Origin: Peribacillus muralis
Lineage (GTDB): Bacteria; Bacillota; Bacilli; Bacillales; DSM-1321
Direction of reading: 5' to 3'
NCBI RefSeq assembly: GCF_001645685.2
Contig: NZ_CP017080.1
Location: forward strand, 734,001-798,000
Length of the DNA stretch: 64,000 bases
This document shows positions 44,217-52,833 of this stretch, in pieces (the stretch's first letter is position 1; each line of letters begins with the position of its first letter). A program made the translations under genes and the position numbers. The notes under the pieces were generated by a model that did not search any database, was not told where the DNA came from, and saw nothing but the letters and a program-made list of their open reading frames with translations.

Positions 44217-44332
44217 TTGATTCTCAATAATCGATAAGTTAATATAAAATGAAATATTGAAGTAATCGACTAGTTAACTAGAGATTCAGCAAATGGCCAT
44301 GATATGCCCATTGCTGGGACTCTAGTTTTTTT
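44217..44332 (+). promoter_or_regulatory. Promoter and leader attenuator of the sulfonate ATPase-permease operon
   Basis: TTGATT (44217-44222) and TAATAT (44240-44245) with a 17-base spacer make a good promoter. About 30 bases on is the palindrome CTAGTTAACTAG (44270-44281). It overlaps a long terminator-like hairpin, CTAGAGATTCAGC... with ...GCTGGGACTCTAG (44278-44325), followed by seven T (44326-44332), only 21 bases before the ATPase start. Termination here would switch the operon off. Confidence 0.65.
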
Positions 44333-44353
44333 ATTCGAGAAGGGGTGAGGAAA

Positions 44354-45121
44354 TTGGAATCCACGTTAGAAATCAATCACGTAAGTAAAACCTTCAAGAA
44401 TGATCAGGAAAGCATACTTGTTTTGAAAGATTTGTATATGACCGTCAATAATGGTGAATTCGTTACCATCATCGGACCTAGCGGCTGCGGGAAGAGCACG
44501 TTATTAAAATTGATTGCAGGTCTTGATTTAGACTTTGATGGCACGATCATTGTGGGGAAAAATCCGGTTAGCGGCCCTTCCAAAAACCGTGGATTCATTT
44601 TTCAGGAGCATCGGTTATTTCCATGGCTTAACGTGGAGAAGAATATTTCAGGTAACCTTTCATTAAAGAATCCGGAGATACGCAAAAGGGTGGACGATTT
44701 AATATCGCTTGTTAAGCTTAAAGGATTTGAACGGGTGTATCCGCGCCAATTATCCGGCGGGATGTCCCAGCGTGTGGCCATTGCCAGGGCACTGTTGCGC
44801 AATCCCGAAGTTTTGTTGCTGGATGAGCCATTCGGTGCATTGGATGCATTCACCCGAACACATCTTCAGGAAGCCTTACTAGAGATATGGGAAAGGAACA
44901 AGACGACGATGGTGCTCGTCACCCATGATATAGATGAATCGCTTTTTTTATCGAATAAGGTAGTCGTCATGGACGCCAAGCCAGGCAGGATCAAGGCAAT
45001 CGTTCCCATTGATTTACCATATCCAAGATCGAGAACCAGCAAGTCTTTTCAGGAATTGAGGTCCCATATTTTAAACCTTCTGGATCATCATCCTCAAGAT
45101 AAGGAAGATTGGTGCTTTTAA
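44354..45121 (+). CDS. ssuB: Aliphatic sulfonate/taurine ABC transporter ATP-binding protein (SsuB/TauB)
   Basis: The 255-residue ATPase shows Walker A GPSGCGKSTLLKLIAGL, the sulfonate/nitrate-type Q-loop FQEHRLFPWLNV, signature [15 protein letters not shown], Walker B VLLLDEPFGALDAFTR and switch VTHDIDESLFL. The RLFPW and FGALDAFTR motifs are characteristic of SsuB/TauB. The start is taken as TTG 44354, with aggggtgagg just upstream; the in-frame GTG 44345 lies inside that site. The permease gene follows after 30 bases. Confidence 0.92.
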   Translation: MESTLEINHVSKTFKNDQESILVLKDLYMTVNNGEFVTIIGPSGCGKSTLLKLIAGLDLDFDGTIIVGKNPVSGPSKNRGFIFQEHRLFPWLNVEKNISGNLSLKNPEIRKRVDDLISLVKLKGFERVYPRQLSGGMSQRVAIARALLRNPEVLLLDEPFGALDAFTRTHLQEALLEIWERNKTTMVLVTHDIDESLFLSNKVVVMDAKPGRIKAIVPIDLPYPRSRTSKSFQELRSHILNLLDHHPQDKEDWCF

Positions 45122-45151
45122 TTAATTTTGGAAAAAGGAAGGATGATGGAA

Positions 45152-45982
45152 ATGTCTACATCTACACAGACCATGGCTCAAAACAAACAGCTTGTCATGA
45201 GGGAAAAGAATAAACAATCCAAAATCGCCAAATCTGCAGTACGGGGTTCAACCCTGCCCTTAGTAGTATTGATAGCCTGGCAAACATTAGGTTCAGCTGG
45301 AATCCTGCCAGCACAATTATTCTCATCACCATCCTTGATCGTCACGGCTTTCATTGATCTCGTCCGATCAGGGGAAATGGCGAGCCATTTACAAATCAGC
45401 TTAATCCGGGCGCTTCTTGGCTTTGCATTAGGTGGTTTTCTAGGGCTGCTCATCGGTGTCATTGTTGGCATGCAAAAAAAATCCGAGGAATATTTAAACC
45501 CAAGCATTCAAATGTTGCGAACGGTTCCTTTACTTGCAATCACACCTTTATTCATCATGTGGTTCGGATTTGGTGAACTATCCAAAGTACTGCTTATTGC
45601 ATTAGGCGCTTTTTTCCCTTTATATCTACAAACTTTTTTAGGTCTGCGGAATGTGGATAAAAAGCTATATGATGTGGCACGAATCATGGAGTATAGCCGT
45701 TTGGAACAGATAACGAAGCTCATGATCCCGGCAGCCTTACCCAATATATTGCTAGGGGTTCGCTTAGCATTAAGCTCCGCATGGATGTGCTTGGTCGTCG
45801 CTGAATTATTGGGAGCGGACAGAGGAGTGGGCTTCATGATCCAGGATGCCCGCTCATTCATGCAAACCGACATTGTATTCGTCGGCATCATCATTTTTGC
45901 CCTGGCTGGTAAAATCTCAGACTCACTTGTTCGCTTTTTGGAAAATCATTTACTGAAATGGCAGGATAGCTTCAAAGCATAA
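45152..45982 (+). CDS. ssuC: Aliphatic sulfonate/taurine ABC transporter permease (SsuC/TauC)
   Basis: The 276-residue inner-membrane permease has about six helices and the EAA-type loop DVARIMEYSRLEQITKLMIP, followed by ALPNILLGVRLALSSAWMCLVVAE, typical of SsuC/TauC. The start ATG 45152 is preferred because ggaagg ends nine bases upstream; an in-frame TTG at 45128 lacks a site. It works with the 44354 ATPase and the divergently encoded binding protein. The operon ends at the strong terminator 45986-46021. Confidence 0.92.
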   Translation: MSTSTQTMAQNKQLVMREKNKQSKIAKSAVRGSTLPLVVLIAWQTLGSAGILPAQLFSSPSLIVTAFIDLVRSGEMASHLQISLIRALLGFALGGFLGLLIGVIVGMQKKSEEYLNPSIQMLRTVPLLAITPLFIMWFGFGELSKVLLIALGAFFPLYLQTFLGLRNVDKKLYDVARIMEYSRLEQITKLMIPAALPNILLGVRLALSSAWMCLVVAELLGADRGVGFMIQDARSFMQTDIVFVGIIIFALAGKISDSLVRFLENHLLKWQDSFKA

Positions 45983-45985
45983 ATG

Positions 45986-46021
45986 AAAAGGATGCCCCCT
46001 GGCATAGGGGGCATCCTTCTT
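45986..46021. terminator. Bidirectional terminator between ssuC and the sensor kinase gene
   Basis: AAGGATGCCCCCT pairs with AGGGGGCATCCTT around a GGCAT loop. A and T runs on both sides. Confidence 0.92.
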
Positions 46022-46029
46022 TAGTATGT

Positions 46030-47256
46030 TCAGTTGGTGTCGCCATAAAAAGGCAAAGAGATCGTGAAGGAAGTCCCTTTGTGCAATTCGCTTTGGACGG
46101 CGATTTTCCCTTTGTATTTTTGAACGATTGAATAACAAACGGTCAACCCGATGCCGGTTCCCCTATCTTTAAGTGAATAAAACGGAGTCCCGAGTGCTTC
46201 CAGCTGATCTTTGGAAAGACCGACGCCTGTATCCGTTATTCGTATTTTTGCCATATTGCGTTCCTGCTCTGTTTCGACAATGATGTATCCGGGATCGTTC
46301 ATTGATTCAATTCCGTTTTTTATGATATTGACCAATATTTGTTTAAGCTCGATCTGATTCATATGTAATTGCAGGTCACAATGAAAATCAAGCCGGAAGC
46401 CTATATTTCGATTATTGGCAAAACTGGTTAATAGTTCGGCCACCTTTTGGATTTCACCATTTAAGCTAATGACCTGTAGATCACCCGTATGGGGCTTTGC
46501 CAAGGATAAATAGTCATTGATGATCACCTGTGTATATTCAAGTTCAGTAAGCATGGTTTGAACATAGAATTTTTCCGTTTCATTCAGTTCCTTCTCTTGA
46601 TCCAATAATTGGGCAAATCCTTTCACGACTGTTATGGGATTTCTAATCTCATGCGCAATGGTCGCAGCAAGCTGGCCAACTGAACTTAATTGCTTGGCCT
46701 GCTGAATTTCCTTCTGAAAGGCATTTGCCGATTCCATTCGATTATAGGCTCCTATGAATACAAATACCAATATGATTTGGATGGCGGTGAAATTCAATAT
46801 ATTTCCAAAGCTATCCAAAGCGACATATTCATAAGTATATTGAAGATCTGTATGCGAAATGATCAGGATGGAAGCAGGACCTAATATGATATTTAACGTT
46901 GCGACAATATAAAACCCGATTTTATCGAAGAGAAAGATCGGGATCAAGGGCGCTAATGCAAATAATGCTAGCATGATTGCCGTATCCGGGAATACCCAGA
47001 ATTTACTATATAAATAAACGGTGATTAAGGAAATGAATAAGCTTTTATAGAAGTTGCCCTCCGTTTTAATGAAAAATAGCAAAGAAATGATCATTCCCGA
47101 TATAAGAATGACCTGGAAAGTCATTTCGTAAGGATTATCCCTCCAACTGATTGGTGATACGGATATGCCTACCAAAAGTAAGAAGGATATCATGCCCATG
47201 AATGCCCTCATGATCAATTGGTGTTTGTTTTGATAATATTGGTAGTTTTTTAGCAT
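46030..47256 (-). CDS. Membrane sensor histidine kinase (KinB-like architecture)
   Basis: The 408-residue protein has six to seven membrane helices in residues 15-175 and no large extracellular loop. The dimerisation/phosphoacceptor region follows with the active His in AATIAHEIRNPITVVKGFAQLL (about 203-224), then a HATPase domain with NIIKNGIESM (N box), ITDTGVGLS (G1) and GTGIGLTVCYSIV (G2). No response regulator gene adjoins it, so it is an orphan kinase, the pattern of Bacillus sporulation kinases such as KinB. Feeding Spo0F is inference. aagggg precedes the ATG. Confidence 0.88.
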   Translation of the reverse strand: MLKNYQYYQNKHQLIMRAFMGMISFLLLVGISVSPISWRDNPYEMTFQVILISGMIISLLFFIKTEGNFYKSLFISLITVYLYSKFWVFPDTAIMLALFALAPLIPIFLFDKIGFYIVATLNIILGPASILIISHTDLQYTYEYVALDSFGNILNFTAIQIILVFVFIGAYNRMESANAFQKEIQQAKQLSSVGQLAATIAHEIRNPITVVKGFAQLLDQEKELNETEKFYVQTMLTELEYTQVIINDYLSLAKPHTGDLQVISLNGEIQKVAELLTSFANNRNIGFRLDFHCDLQLHMNQIELKQILVNIIKNGIESMNDPGYIIVETEQERNMAKIRITDTGVGLSKDQLEALGTPFYSLKDRGTGIGLTVCYSIVQKYKGKIAVQSELHKGTSFTISLPFYGDTN

Positions 47257-47408
47257 AATTCCCCTTAATATTAATGTTCTGTTTGTTTAATAGTAAGCTG
47301 ATACGTGTTTTTTGTAAATCGGATAAAGTTGAAATTTTCCATAAAATGTTCCTTTGCACGCTCTGTCCAAGTAGGCCATTTTATTCATTTTACCAAATAT
47401 ATGGTTTA

Positions 47409-47436
47409 TTTACATGATATTTGCTGTAGCTTTACA
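47409..47436 (+). promoter_or_regulatory. Candidate PhoP box array upstream of glpQ
   Basis: Three hexamers, TTTACA (47409), TTTGCT (47420) and TTTACA (47431), recur with an exact 11-base period. This is the arrangement of PhoP boxes (TT[A/C/T]ACA-like repeats) in Bacillus. B. subtilis glpQ is known to belong to the Pho regulon. They lie 46-73 bases before the glpQ start. Confidence 0.55.
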
Positions 47437-47481
47437 TTTCCCTTCTAAACTGATGGTAATAACGGAAGGGAGAGAGAGAAA

Positions 47482-48411
47482 ATGAAAAAGAGCATGAAAA
47501 GAGCAGGTTTAAGTATGATAGGTGCAGCCTTTATATTGCAGGCTGTTTCTATGAGTGCTTCGGCCGCACATGAAAATCATTCAAATTCACCTATTTATGA
47601 GAAGAAAATTGTGAATATTGCACATCGGGGAGCCTCTGGTTATGCCCCTGAACATACGATATCCGCCTACCAATTAGGAGAAGGAATGAAGGGTGATTAC
47701 ATAGAAATCGATCTTCAGATGACAAAGGATGGAAGATTGATAGCGATGCATGATGAACGGGTGGATCGCACGACGAATGGTACTGGCCTTGTAAAGGATT
47801 TAACGCTGGGAGAAATCAAAAAACTGGATGCGGGTTCATGGTTTAATGAAAAATATCCACAATTGGCAAAAAAGAAATATGAAGGGTTGGTGGTTCCCAC
47901 TCTGGAAGAAGTCTTTAAGAAATTCGGCAGACAGTCCAATTACTATATTGAAACAAAGTCCCCAGAAGTATATCCGGGAATGGAAGAAGCACTCCTGAAG
48001 GTTTTGAAAGATTATAAAATGGTAGATTCAAAGGGCTATACCAAAAATGTCCTCATCCAATCGTTCAGCAGGGATAGTCTTTTAAAGGTTCATGACCTGA
48101 ATCCAAAGTTACCTCTAGTGCAGCTTTTTTCTTATAAGAATCAAGCGACCATTACTGAAAATGAATTGCAATCCATTAAGCGATATGCCGTTGGAGTGGG
48201 TCCAAACTTCAATATGGTTGATAGGAAATATGTGAAAATGGTCAGAACTCATGGCCTGCAATTTCATCCTTATACAGTCAATGAAAGGGCTGATATGAAG
48301 AAAGCATTGGAGTGGGGGGCAACTGGGGTATTTACGAATTATCCGGATGTGTTTAACGAGGTCTTAAGAGAGTATAAACATAATCATGGCCTTAACAAGG
48401 AGCTGCGATGA
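47482..48411 (+). CDS. glpQ: Secreted glycerophosphodiester phosphodiesterase GlpQ
   Basis: This 309-residue protein has a Sec signal peptide (KRAGLSMIGAAFILQAVSMS, with cleavage likely after ASA). A GDPD TIM-barrel follows: catalytic IAHRGASGYAPEHT, then YIEIDLQMTKDGRLIAMHDE with the metal-binding Glu/Asp and the second catalytic His, and TKSPEVYPGMEE. It hydrolyses glycerophosphodiesters (including teichoic-acid-derived ones) to glycerol-3-phosphate. PhoP-box-like repeats upstream suggest induction by phosphate starvation. No glpT gene is adjacent. Terminator at 48437-48463. Confidence 0.93.
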   Translation: MKKSMKRAGLSMIGAAFILQAVSMSASAAHENHSNSPIYEKKIVNIAHRGASGYAPEHTISAYQLGEGMKGDYIEIDLQMTKDGRLIAMHDERVDRTTNGTGLVKDLTLGEIKKLDAGSWFNEKYPQLAKKKYEGLVVPTLEEVFKKFGRQSNYYIETKSPEVYPGMEEALLKVLKDYKMVDSKGYTKNVLIQSFSRDSLLKVHDLNPKLPLVQLFSYKNQATITENELQSIKRYAVGVGPNFNMVDRKYVKMVRTHGLQFHPYTVNERADMKKALEWGATGVFTNYPDVFNEVLREYKHNHGLNKELR

Positions 48412-48436
48412 GCCGCATGGAAGATTTTCATTGGTG

Positions 48437-48463
48437 AGTCCCAGGTATCTGGGGCTTTTTTTT
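48437..48463 (+). terminator. Terminator of glpQ
   Basis: GTCCCAG pairs with CTGGGGC (one wobble), followed by eight T. Confidence 0.85.
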
Positions 48464-48563
48464 GTTATTCTGCTTGTTTATGGGGAAAAATCAGGCTTGA
48501 AAAGATTGGCAATTTTTTTGGTGGGTATAGTAGGAGTATTAAGTGATTTCTAGGAGGATGATT

Positions 48564-49703
48564 ATGAAGGCGGTTACTTTTCAAGGGGCAAAAGATATAC
48601 AGGTAAAGAAAGTTGAGGATCCAAAGCTTCAGCAGAAGGATGATATCGTCGTAAGAGTTACTTCAACGGCAATCTGCGGTTCCGATCTCCATATCTATCA
48701 GGGTGCTTTGCCGACGCATAAAGATTATGTCATTGGTCATGAGCCGATGGGCATCGTCGAAGAAGTGGGACCCGAAGTAACGAAGGTGAAAAAAGGGGAT
48801 AGAGTTGTCCTGCCTTTCAATATTTCATGTGGGCATTGTTATTATTGTGAGCATGATATGGAGAGTCAATGTGATAATTCCAATCCAAATGAAGCGGTGG
48901 ATACAGGGGGATACTTTGGTTTTACTGAACGTTATGGAAACTATCCTGGTGGGCAGGCGGAATATTTAAGGGTTCCATATGGAAACTTCATGCCTTTTGT
49001 AATCCCTGAGTCTTGTGAGCTGGAAGATGAGGCGCTTCTGTTCATGTCCGATGTCCTGCCGACCGCATATTGGAGTGTAGAGAATGCCGGCGTGAAAAAA
49101 GGGGATACGGTAGCGATACTCGGATGTGGGCCGATTGGCTTGATGGCCCAGAAGTTCGCCTGGATGAAAGGCGCAAAGCGAGTCATTGCCATCGACAATC
49201 TTCCTTATAGGCTCAATAGGGCCAAACAGATGAATAAGGTGGAGATATATAACTTCGATGAATATAACGATATGGGCGGCTATATTAAGGAAATCACTTC
49301 AGGCGGGGCCGATGTCGTCATTGATTGTGTCGGGATGGATGGTAAGAAATCGACGATTGAGGCAATCGAACAAAAGCTGAAGCTCCAAGGGGGAACGCTG
49401 AGTGCAATCGAGATTGCGATTAAAGCTGTTCGCAAATTCGGCACGCTACAGCTGACTGGAGTGTATGGATCGAAGTACAATATGTTCCCACTAGGCGATT
49501 TATTTGAACGGAATATTAACATTAAAATGGGACAAGCACCGGTCATTCATTATATGCCGATGCTTTTTGAAAAAATTACGGCTGGAGAGTTTGACCCTAC
49601 TGAAATCATATCCCATCGAGTTCCTCTCGAAAAAGCGGGAGAAGCTTATCAAATCTTTAACGATCATGAAGACGAGTGCATTAAAGTGGTGTTAAAGCCA
49701 TAA
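48564..49703 (+). CDS. Zinc-dependent alcohol dehydrogenase (formaldehyde/threonine DH-like)
   Basis: The 379-residue medium-chain dehydrogenase has catalytic zinc ligands Cys (TAICGSD), His-Glu (IGHEPMG) and a distal residue. The structural zinc Cys are in CGHCYYCEHDMESQC and the NAD-binding GCGPIGLMAQKFAW. An insertion in the NAD domain and the length fit the glutathione-independent formaldehyde dehydrogenase-like subgroup. Substrate is not certain. ATG 48564 follows taggagg by six bases; a GTG at 48543 is in frame but lacks support. It is a single gene with terminator. Confidence 0.92.
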   Translation: MKAVTFQGAKDIQVKKVEDPKLQQKDDIVVRVTSTAICGSDLHIYQGALPTHKDYVIGHEPMGIVEEVGPEVTKVKKGDRVVLPFNISCGHCYYCEHDMESQCDNSNPNEAVDTGGYFGFTERYGNYPGGQAEYLRVPYGNFMPFVIPESCELEDEALLFMSDVLPTAYWSVENAGVKKGDTVAILGCGPIGLMAQKFAWMKGAKRVIAIDNLPYRLNRAKQMNKVEIYNFDEYNDMGGYIKEITSGGADVVIDCVGMDGKKSTIEAIEQKLKLQGGTLSAIEIAIKAVRKFGTLQLTGVYGSKYNMFPLGDLFERNINIKMGQAPVIHYMPMLFEKITAGEFDPTEIISHRVPLEKAGEAYQIFNDHEDECIKVVLKP

Positions 49704-49716
49704 TGATAGCTGATAT

Positions 49717-49752
49717 AAAAAAACCAATGCATCTAATGCATTGGTTTTTTTT
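49717..49752 (+). terminator. Terminator of the zinc alcohol dehydrogenase gene
   Basis: AAAAAACCAATGCAT pairs with ATGCATTGGTTTTTT, followed by more T. Confidence 0.92.
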
Positions 49753-50000
49753 CGTTGGCGTCACATCGGAAGACATTTGAGTAAGTGTCATGATAGTCAA
49801 TCTGCTGGAACAGAAAGCGAAGTTTATCTTTAGGAAGATCCGTTTACGACACACAAATAAGTTTTAAGAATAAGTTTATCTTTTTTTAAGAATTTATTTA
49901 GAGGGAGTTTATAACTTGGGACTATCATGATGGAAGTAGTAACTGCCTTCACGTTTCAGTGTCCCTATCAATTCAAGCTGTAGAAAAGAAGGAGGAACAG

Positions 50001-50048
50001 ATGTCGTTAACTCAGGGAAATAGTCAGTTTTTAAAAGCTTCCATGTAA
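50001..50048 (+). CDS. Possible 15-residue peptide or truncated gene start
   Basis: A near-ideal gaaggaggaacag site precedes ATG 50001, which opens only a 15-codon frame (MSLTQGNSQFLKASM) before TAA. The site is so good that a real short peptide, or the surviving 5' end of a deleted gene, is plausible. The rest of the 49753-50125 gap holds only AT-rich sequence with a repeated aagtttatctt element (about 49819 and 49876). Confidence 0.35.
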   Translation: MSLTQGNSQFLKASM

Positions 50049-50125
50049 AATCAGTAATGGATCAATGTTCAAATGGTTGGACATTTAATATATATATACG
50101 ACATTAAAGAAATGAGGAGAACGAA

Positions 50126-51088
50126 ATGAACAATTATGCAAAAGCAATAACATCAATAATGCTAGGATTCACATTATTCTTAACAGGCTGTAACACCAAC
50201 ACTAAAGAAAATGATAGTGAACAGAAGCAAGAACAAGCTGATAAGAAGACTAACAAGGAAGATAAGGTAACGGAAGGTCAGGAAATGGCTAACATTCTTA
50301 GCAACACAAATTGGCAGGGTACAAAAGTGTATGATAAAGATAATCATGATTTAACAAAAGAAAATGCAAACTTCATTGGGCTTGCAAAATATGATGCGAA
50401 GTCAGGAAGATATGAATTTTTTGATGCAAAGACAGGGGAGAGTCGTGGCGATAAAGGAACATTCTTCATCACCAATGATGGAAAGAAGAGAATATTAATT
50501 TCAGAATCAATGAATTATCAAGCAGTTGTCGACATGGAAAAAATAAATAAAGATGTGTTCACTTATAAAAGAATGGGGAAAGATGCTGATGGCAAAGATG
50601 TAGAGGTATTCGTTGAACATATTCCGTATAAAGAAAAAGAGCTGTCTTTCACTGACCCTGACAAGCAGCTGGACACTACTACAGGGGATATTGTTAAAGA
50701 CGTTGATGGGGATAAGATTTTAGGTAGCACTCTTTGGCACGGAACTAAGGTGTTGGATGAAGAAGGTAACGATGTTACGAAGGCCAATTCCAATTTTATA
50801 AGCTTGGCAAAATTTAATGACAAGACTAATGAATATGAGTTTTTCAATGCTGAGACAGGAGAAAGCCGCGGGGATTATGGCTACTTTGCTATTGTACACG
50901 ACAATAAAATAAGAGCCCATGTTTCAATTGGAGATAATAAATATGGCGCCGCTCTTGAGCTTACCGAACTTAATAATAAAAAATTCACCTATAAAAGAAC
51001 GGGTAAAGACAATGATGGCAAGGACATGACTGTATTCGTTGAACATGAACCTTATAAAGGCGATCTTGAACCAAAATTCACTAAATGA
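50126..51088 (+). CDS. Lipoprotein with two tandem DUF4822 domains
   Basis: The 320-residue lipoprotein has lipobox LTGC (Cys22) and a Lys/Glu/Gln-rich linker. Two copies of one domain follow, at about residues 57-167 and 200-312. Each has WQGTKV or WHGTKV, NFIGLAKYDAKSGRYEFFDA and its counterpart NFISLAKFNDKTNEYEFFNA, TGESRGD, and FTYKR.GKD.DGKD. The repeats match DUF4822, whose function is unknown. It should face the cell exterior. atgaggag precedes the ATG. It is a single gene. Confidence 0.88.
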   Translation: MNNYAKAITSIMLGFTLFLTGCNTNTKENDSEQKQEQADKKTNKEDKVTEGQEMANILSNTNWQGTKVYDKDNHDLTKENANFIGLAKYDAKSGRYEFFDAKTGESRGDKGTFFITNDGKKRILISESMNYQAVVDMEKINKDVFTYKRMGKDADGKDVEVFVEHIPYKEKELSFTDPDKQLDTTTGDIVKDVDGDKILGSTLWHGTKVLDEEGNDVTKANSNFISLAKFNDKTNEYEFFNAETGESRGDYGYFAIVHDNKIRAHVSIGDNKYGAALELTELNNKKFTYKRTGKDNDGKDMTVFVEHEPYKGDLEPKFTK

Positions 51089-51108
51089 AGTAAGAATGGC
51101 ATCTAATC

Positions 51109-51141
51109 AAAAAGGGAATGGATTTCTCCGTTTCCTTTTTG
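51109..51141 (+). terminator. Terminator of the DUF4822 lipoprotein gene
   Basis: AAAAAGGGAA pairs imperfectly with TTTCCTTTTT around a short inner hairpin. Confidence 0.7.
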
Positions 51142-51377
51142 TTTTGATTCGAGAATAATGGGAATAAAAGACTAACTGAACTTTTGCCCATGCCATTTTC
51201 TAAATCATAGATTACAGTGGTTCTATTATTCGCCAATGCCTTTGTCAATGTCCTATGATTAATTTACCTATCTTTTAATTGGAGGCTCTTTTCGTAAAGG
51301 CTGTTGTTTTTAAAGTGGGACTATTAAGTTGATAGGAGCGGAAATCAGCTAACTAAAACATCGATGGAGGTCTTGAA

Positions 51378-51830
51378 ATGGATAAATTCATGGAACGAGC
51401 AGTAGAATTAGCGGTGGAAAATGTTCGTGAAGGTGGTCAACCCTTCGGTGCAGTACTTGTGAGGGATAACAAGTGTGTAGCTGAAGGCGTTAATGAACTG
51501 CACAAAAGGTATGATAGTAGTGGTCATGCGGAATTACTGGCTATCCGGCGCGCGCAAGAGCAATTCCAAACGAACGATCTATCCGGTTATACCATGTATG
51601 CAAGTGGGGAGCCTTGTCCGATGTGTCTGACAGCAATGTACTTTGCTGGAATCAATAAGGTTTTTTATTGTGCTTCAGTTGAGAATGCGGAAGAAGTGGG
51701 TTTAGGGAAATCTAAAAGTATATATGAGGATTTGCAAAAGACAAAGGCAGAACGCTCACTTAAGATGATACAAATGCCTTTAACTGAAGGTCAATGCAAT
51801 CCAATGAAGCTTTGGAAGGAGAAATCGTAG
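51378..51830 (+). CDS. Nucleoside/guanine deaminase, CMP/dCMP deaminase superfamily
   Basis: This 150-residue zinc hydrolase has the catalytic His-Ala-Glu in GHAELLAI and the zinc Cys pair in GEPCPMCLTAMYFAG. The N-terminal GGQPFGAVLV is typical of guanine deaminase-like (GuaD) proteins. It would deaminate guanine to xanthine or a related base or nucleoside. No purine riboswitch is visible upstream. ATG 51378 follows gatggagg. It is a single gene, with a terminator at 51882-51927. Confidence 0.9.
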   Translation: MDKFMERAVELAVENVREGGQPFGAVLVRDNKCVAEGVNELHKRYDSSGHAELLAIRRAQEQFQTNDLSGYTMYASGEPCPMCLTAMYFAGINKVFYCASVENAEEVGLGKSKSIYEDLQKTKAERSLKMIQMPLTEGQCNPMKLWKEKS

Positions 51831-51881
51831 TATTTGGAGACCGTTGGTCAATACTTAAGGAAACAAATCCATAGGAACGAT

Positions 51882-51927
51882 AAAAGTCCAAATTCTCAAT
51901 TTTAGTCCTGGGAATTTGGTCTTTTTA
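51882..51927 (+). terminator. Terminator of the deaminase gene
   Basis: AAGTCCAAATTCTC pairs with GGGAATTTGGTCTTTTT, with a long AT-rich loop. Confidence 0.8.
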
Positions 51928-52112
51928 TTTGTATTTACAGCAAATACTTCCTGCCTTTTCCATATCGTGGTTTTGTTAATTTGAAGATGAGGCGCTAATA
52001 GCGGAAAAAAAACTGGCAGCAAAGGAAGTCATATGAGCTTGGATAAGAGTTTTTGGTAAGGAAATGAAGTGGATATATTATATAATGTTAGTGATAAAAG
52101 GAGGGTATTTAG

Positions 52113-52571
52113 ATGGTATATAATTCGGCAGCGGAACTTTGTGAGGGTTTTGAGCAAGTGTATCCTCCAATTCACGTTCAATTGACGATGGAAATCGTCG
52201 ATAAGAGATTGGGACCTGTAAAAGCGGAGGCAGAGATTGCCATCAAGCCCGTTAAGTCGAAGGGGTATCTTGAAGTGCTGGTGGAAGAGCTGGAATCGGA
52301 GCATATCTTTGCTGATGAAACTGGAAGTATTTATGGCAGCTTTGGCATTGATCAAAGCATCGAGATCTATGATGAAGTACTGGCTGTCATCCCGTTCGAT
52401 GAGGTAATCGGCAAGGAGAATTGGCATGAGATAGTGGATGCCTCGATAACGGTGGAGAAGCTTAAGGAGCAGCTCGGAAAAGCCCTCAATGATTATCAAT
52501 TCAGTGATTTAAGCGGGAAATATAAATTCAGGAAAAGATGTACGATCACCGAACTTCAATTCATGGGTTAA
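52113..52571 (+). CDS. Hypothetical acidic protein
   Basis: The 152-residue acidic soluble protein opens MVYNSAAELCEGFEQVYPP and contains alternating strands (VKAEAEIAIKPVKSKGYLEVLVEELE) and a final helix plus RKRCTITELQF. I do not recognise it. No signal peptide or enzyme motif is present. aaaaggagg precedes the ATG, so it is surely translated. It is a single gene, followed by a terminator at 52582-52608. Confidence 0.75.
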   Translation: MVYNSAAELCEGFEQVYPPIHVQLTMEIVDKRLGPVKAEAEIAIKPVKSKGYLEVLVEELESEHIFADETGSIYGSFGIDQSIEIYDEVLAVIPFDEVIGKENWHEIVDASITVEKLKEQLGKALNDYQFSDLSGKYKFRKRCTITELQFMG

Positions 52572-52581
52572 TAGATTGATG

Positions 52582-52608
52582 GAGAAGGCAAATGCTTTCT
52601 CTTTTTTC
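52582..52608 (+). terminator. Terminator after the 52113-52571 gene
   Basis: GAGAAGGC pairs with GCTTTCTC (one wobble), followed by seven T. Confidence 0.82.
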
Positions 52609-52833
52609 CATTAGACGATGATATATCTCGTTCACTTGCTGTTTGCCACCCGGTGATGCTTCCTCCTTGTTAGGTAACGTGAAGAAATGGGTACCAAATA
52701 AGAGAACAGAGGGATAAAGTATTGTAATGCTAACGCTTTTATTCAATGAATGGTTCCTTATAGAGTATAAGGTATTACATATTGATTTAATGGTAGAGAG
52801 AAAAAAAGAATTTGCATGTGAAGAGGAGTACTT

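Noticed and set aside
44036..44332. S-box (SAM riboswitch) controlling sulfonate genes
   Set aside because: The conserved S-box core sequences are absent on both strands.
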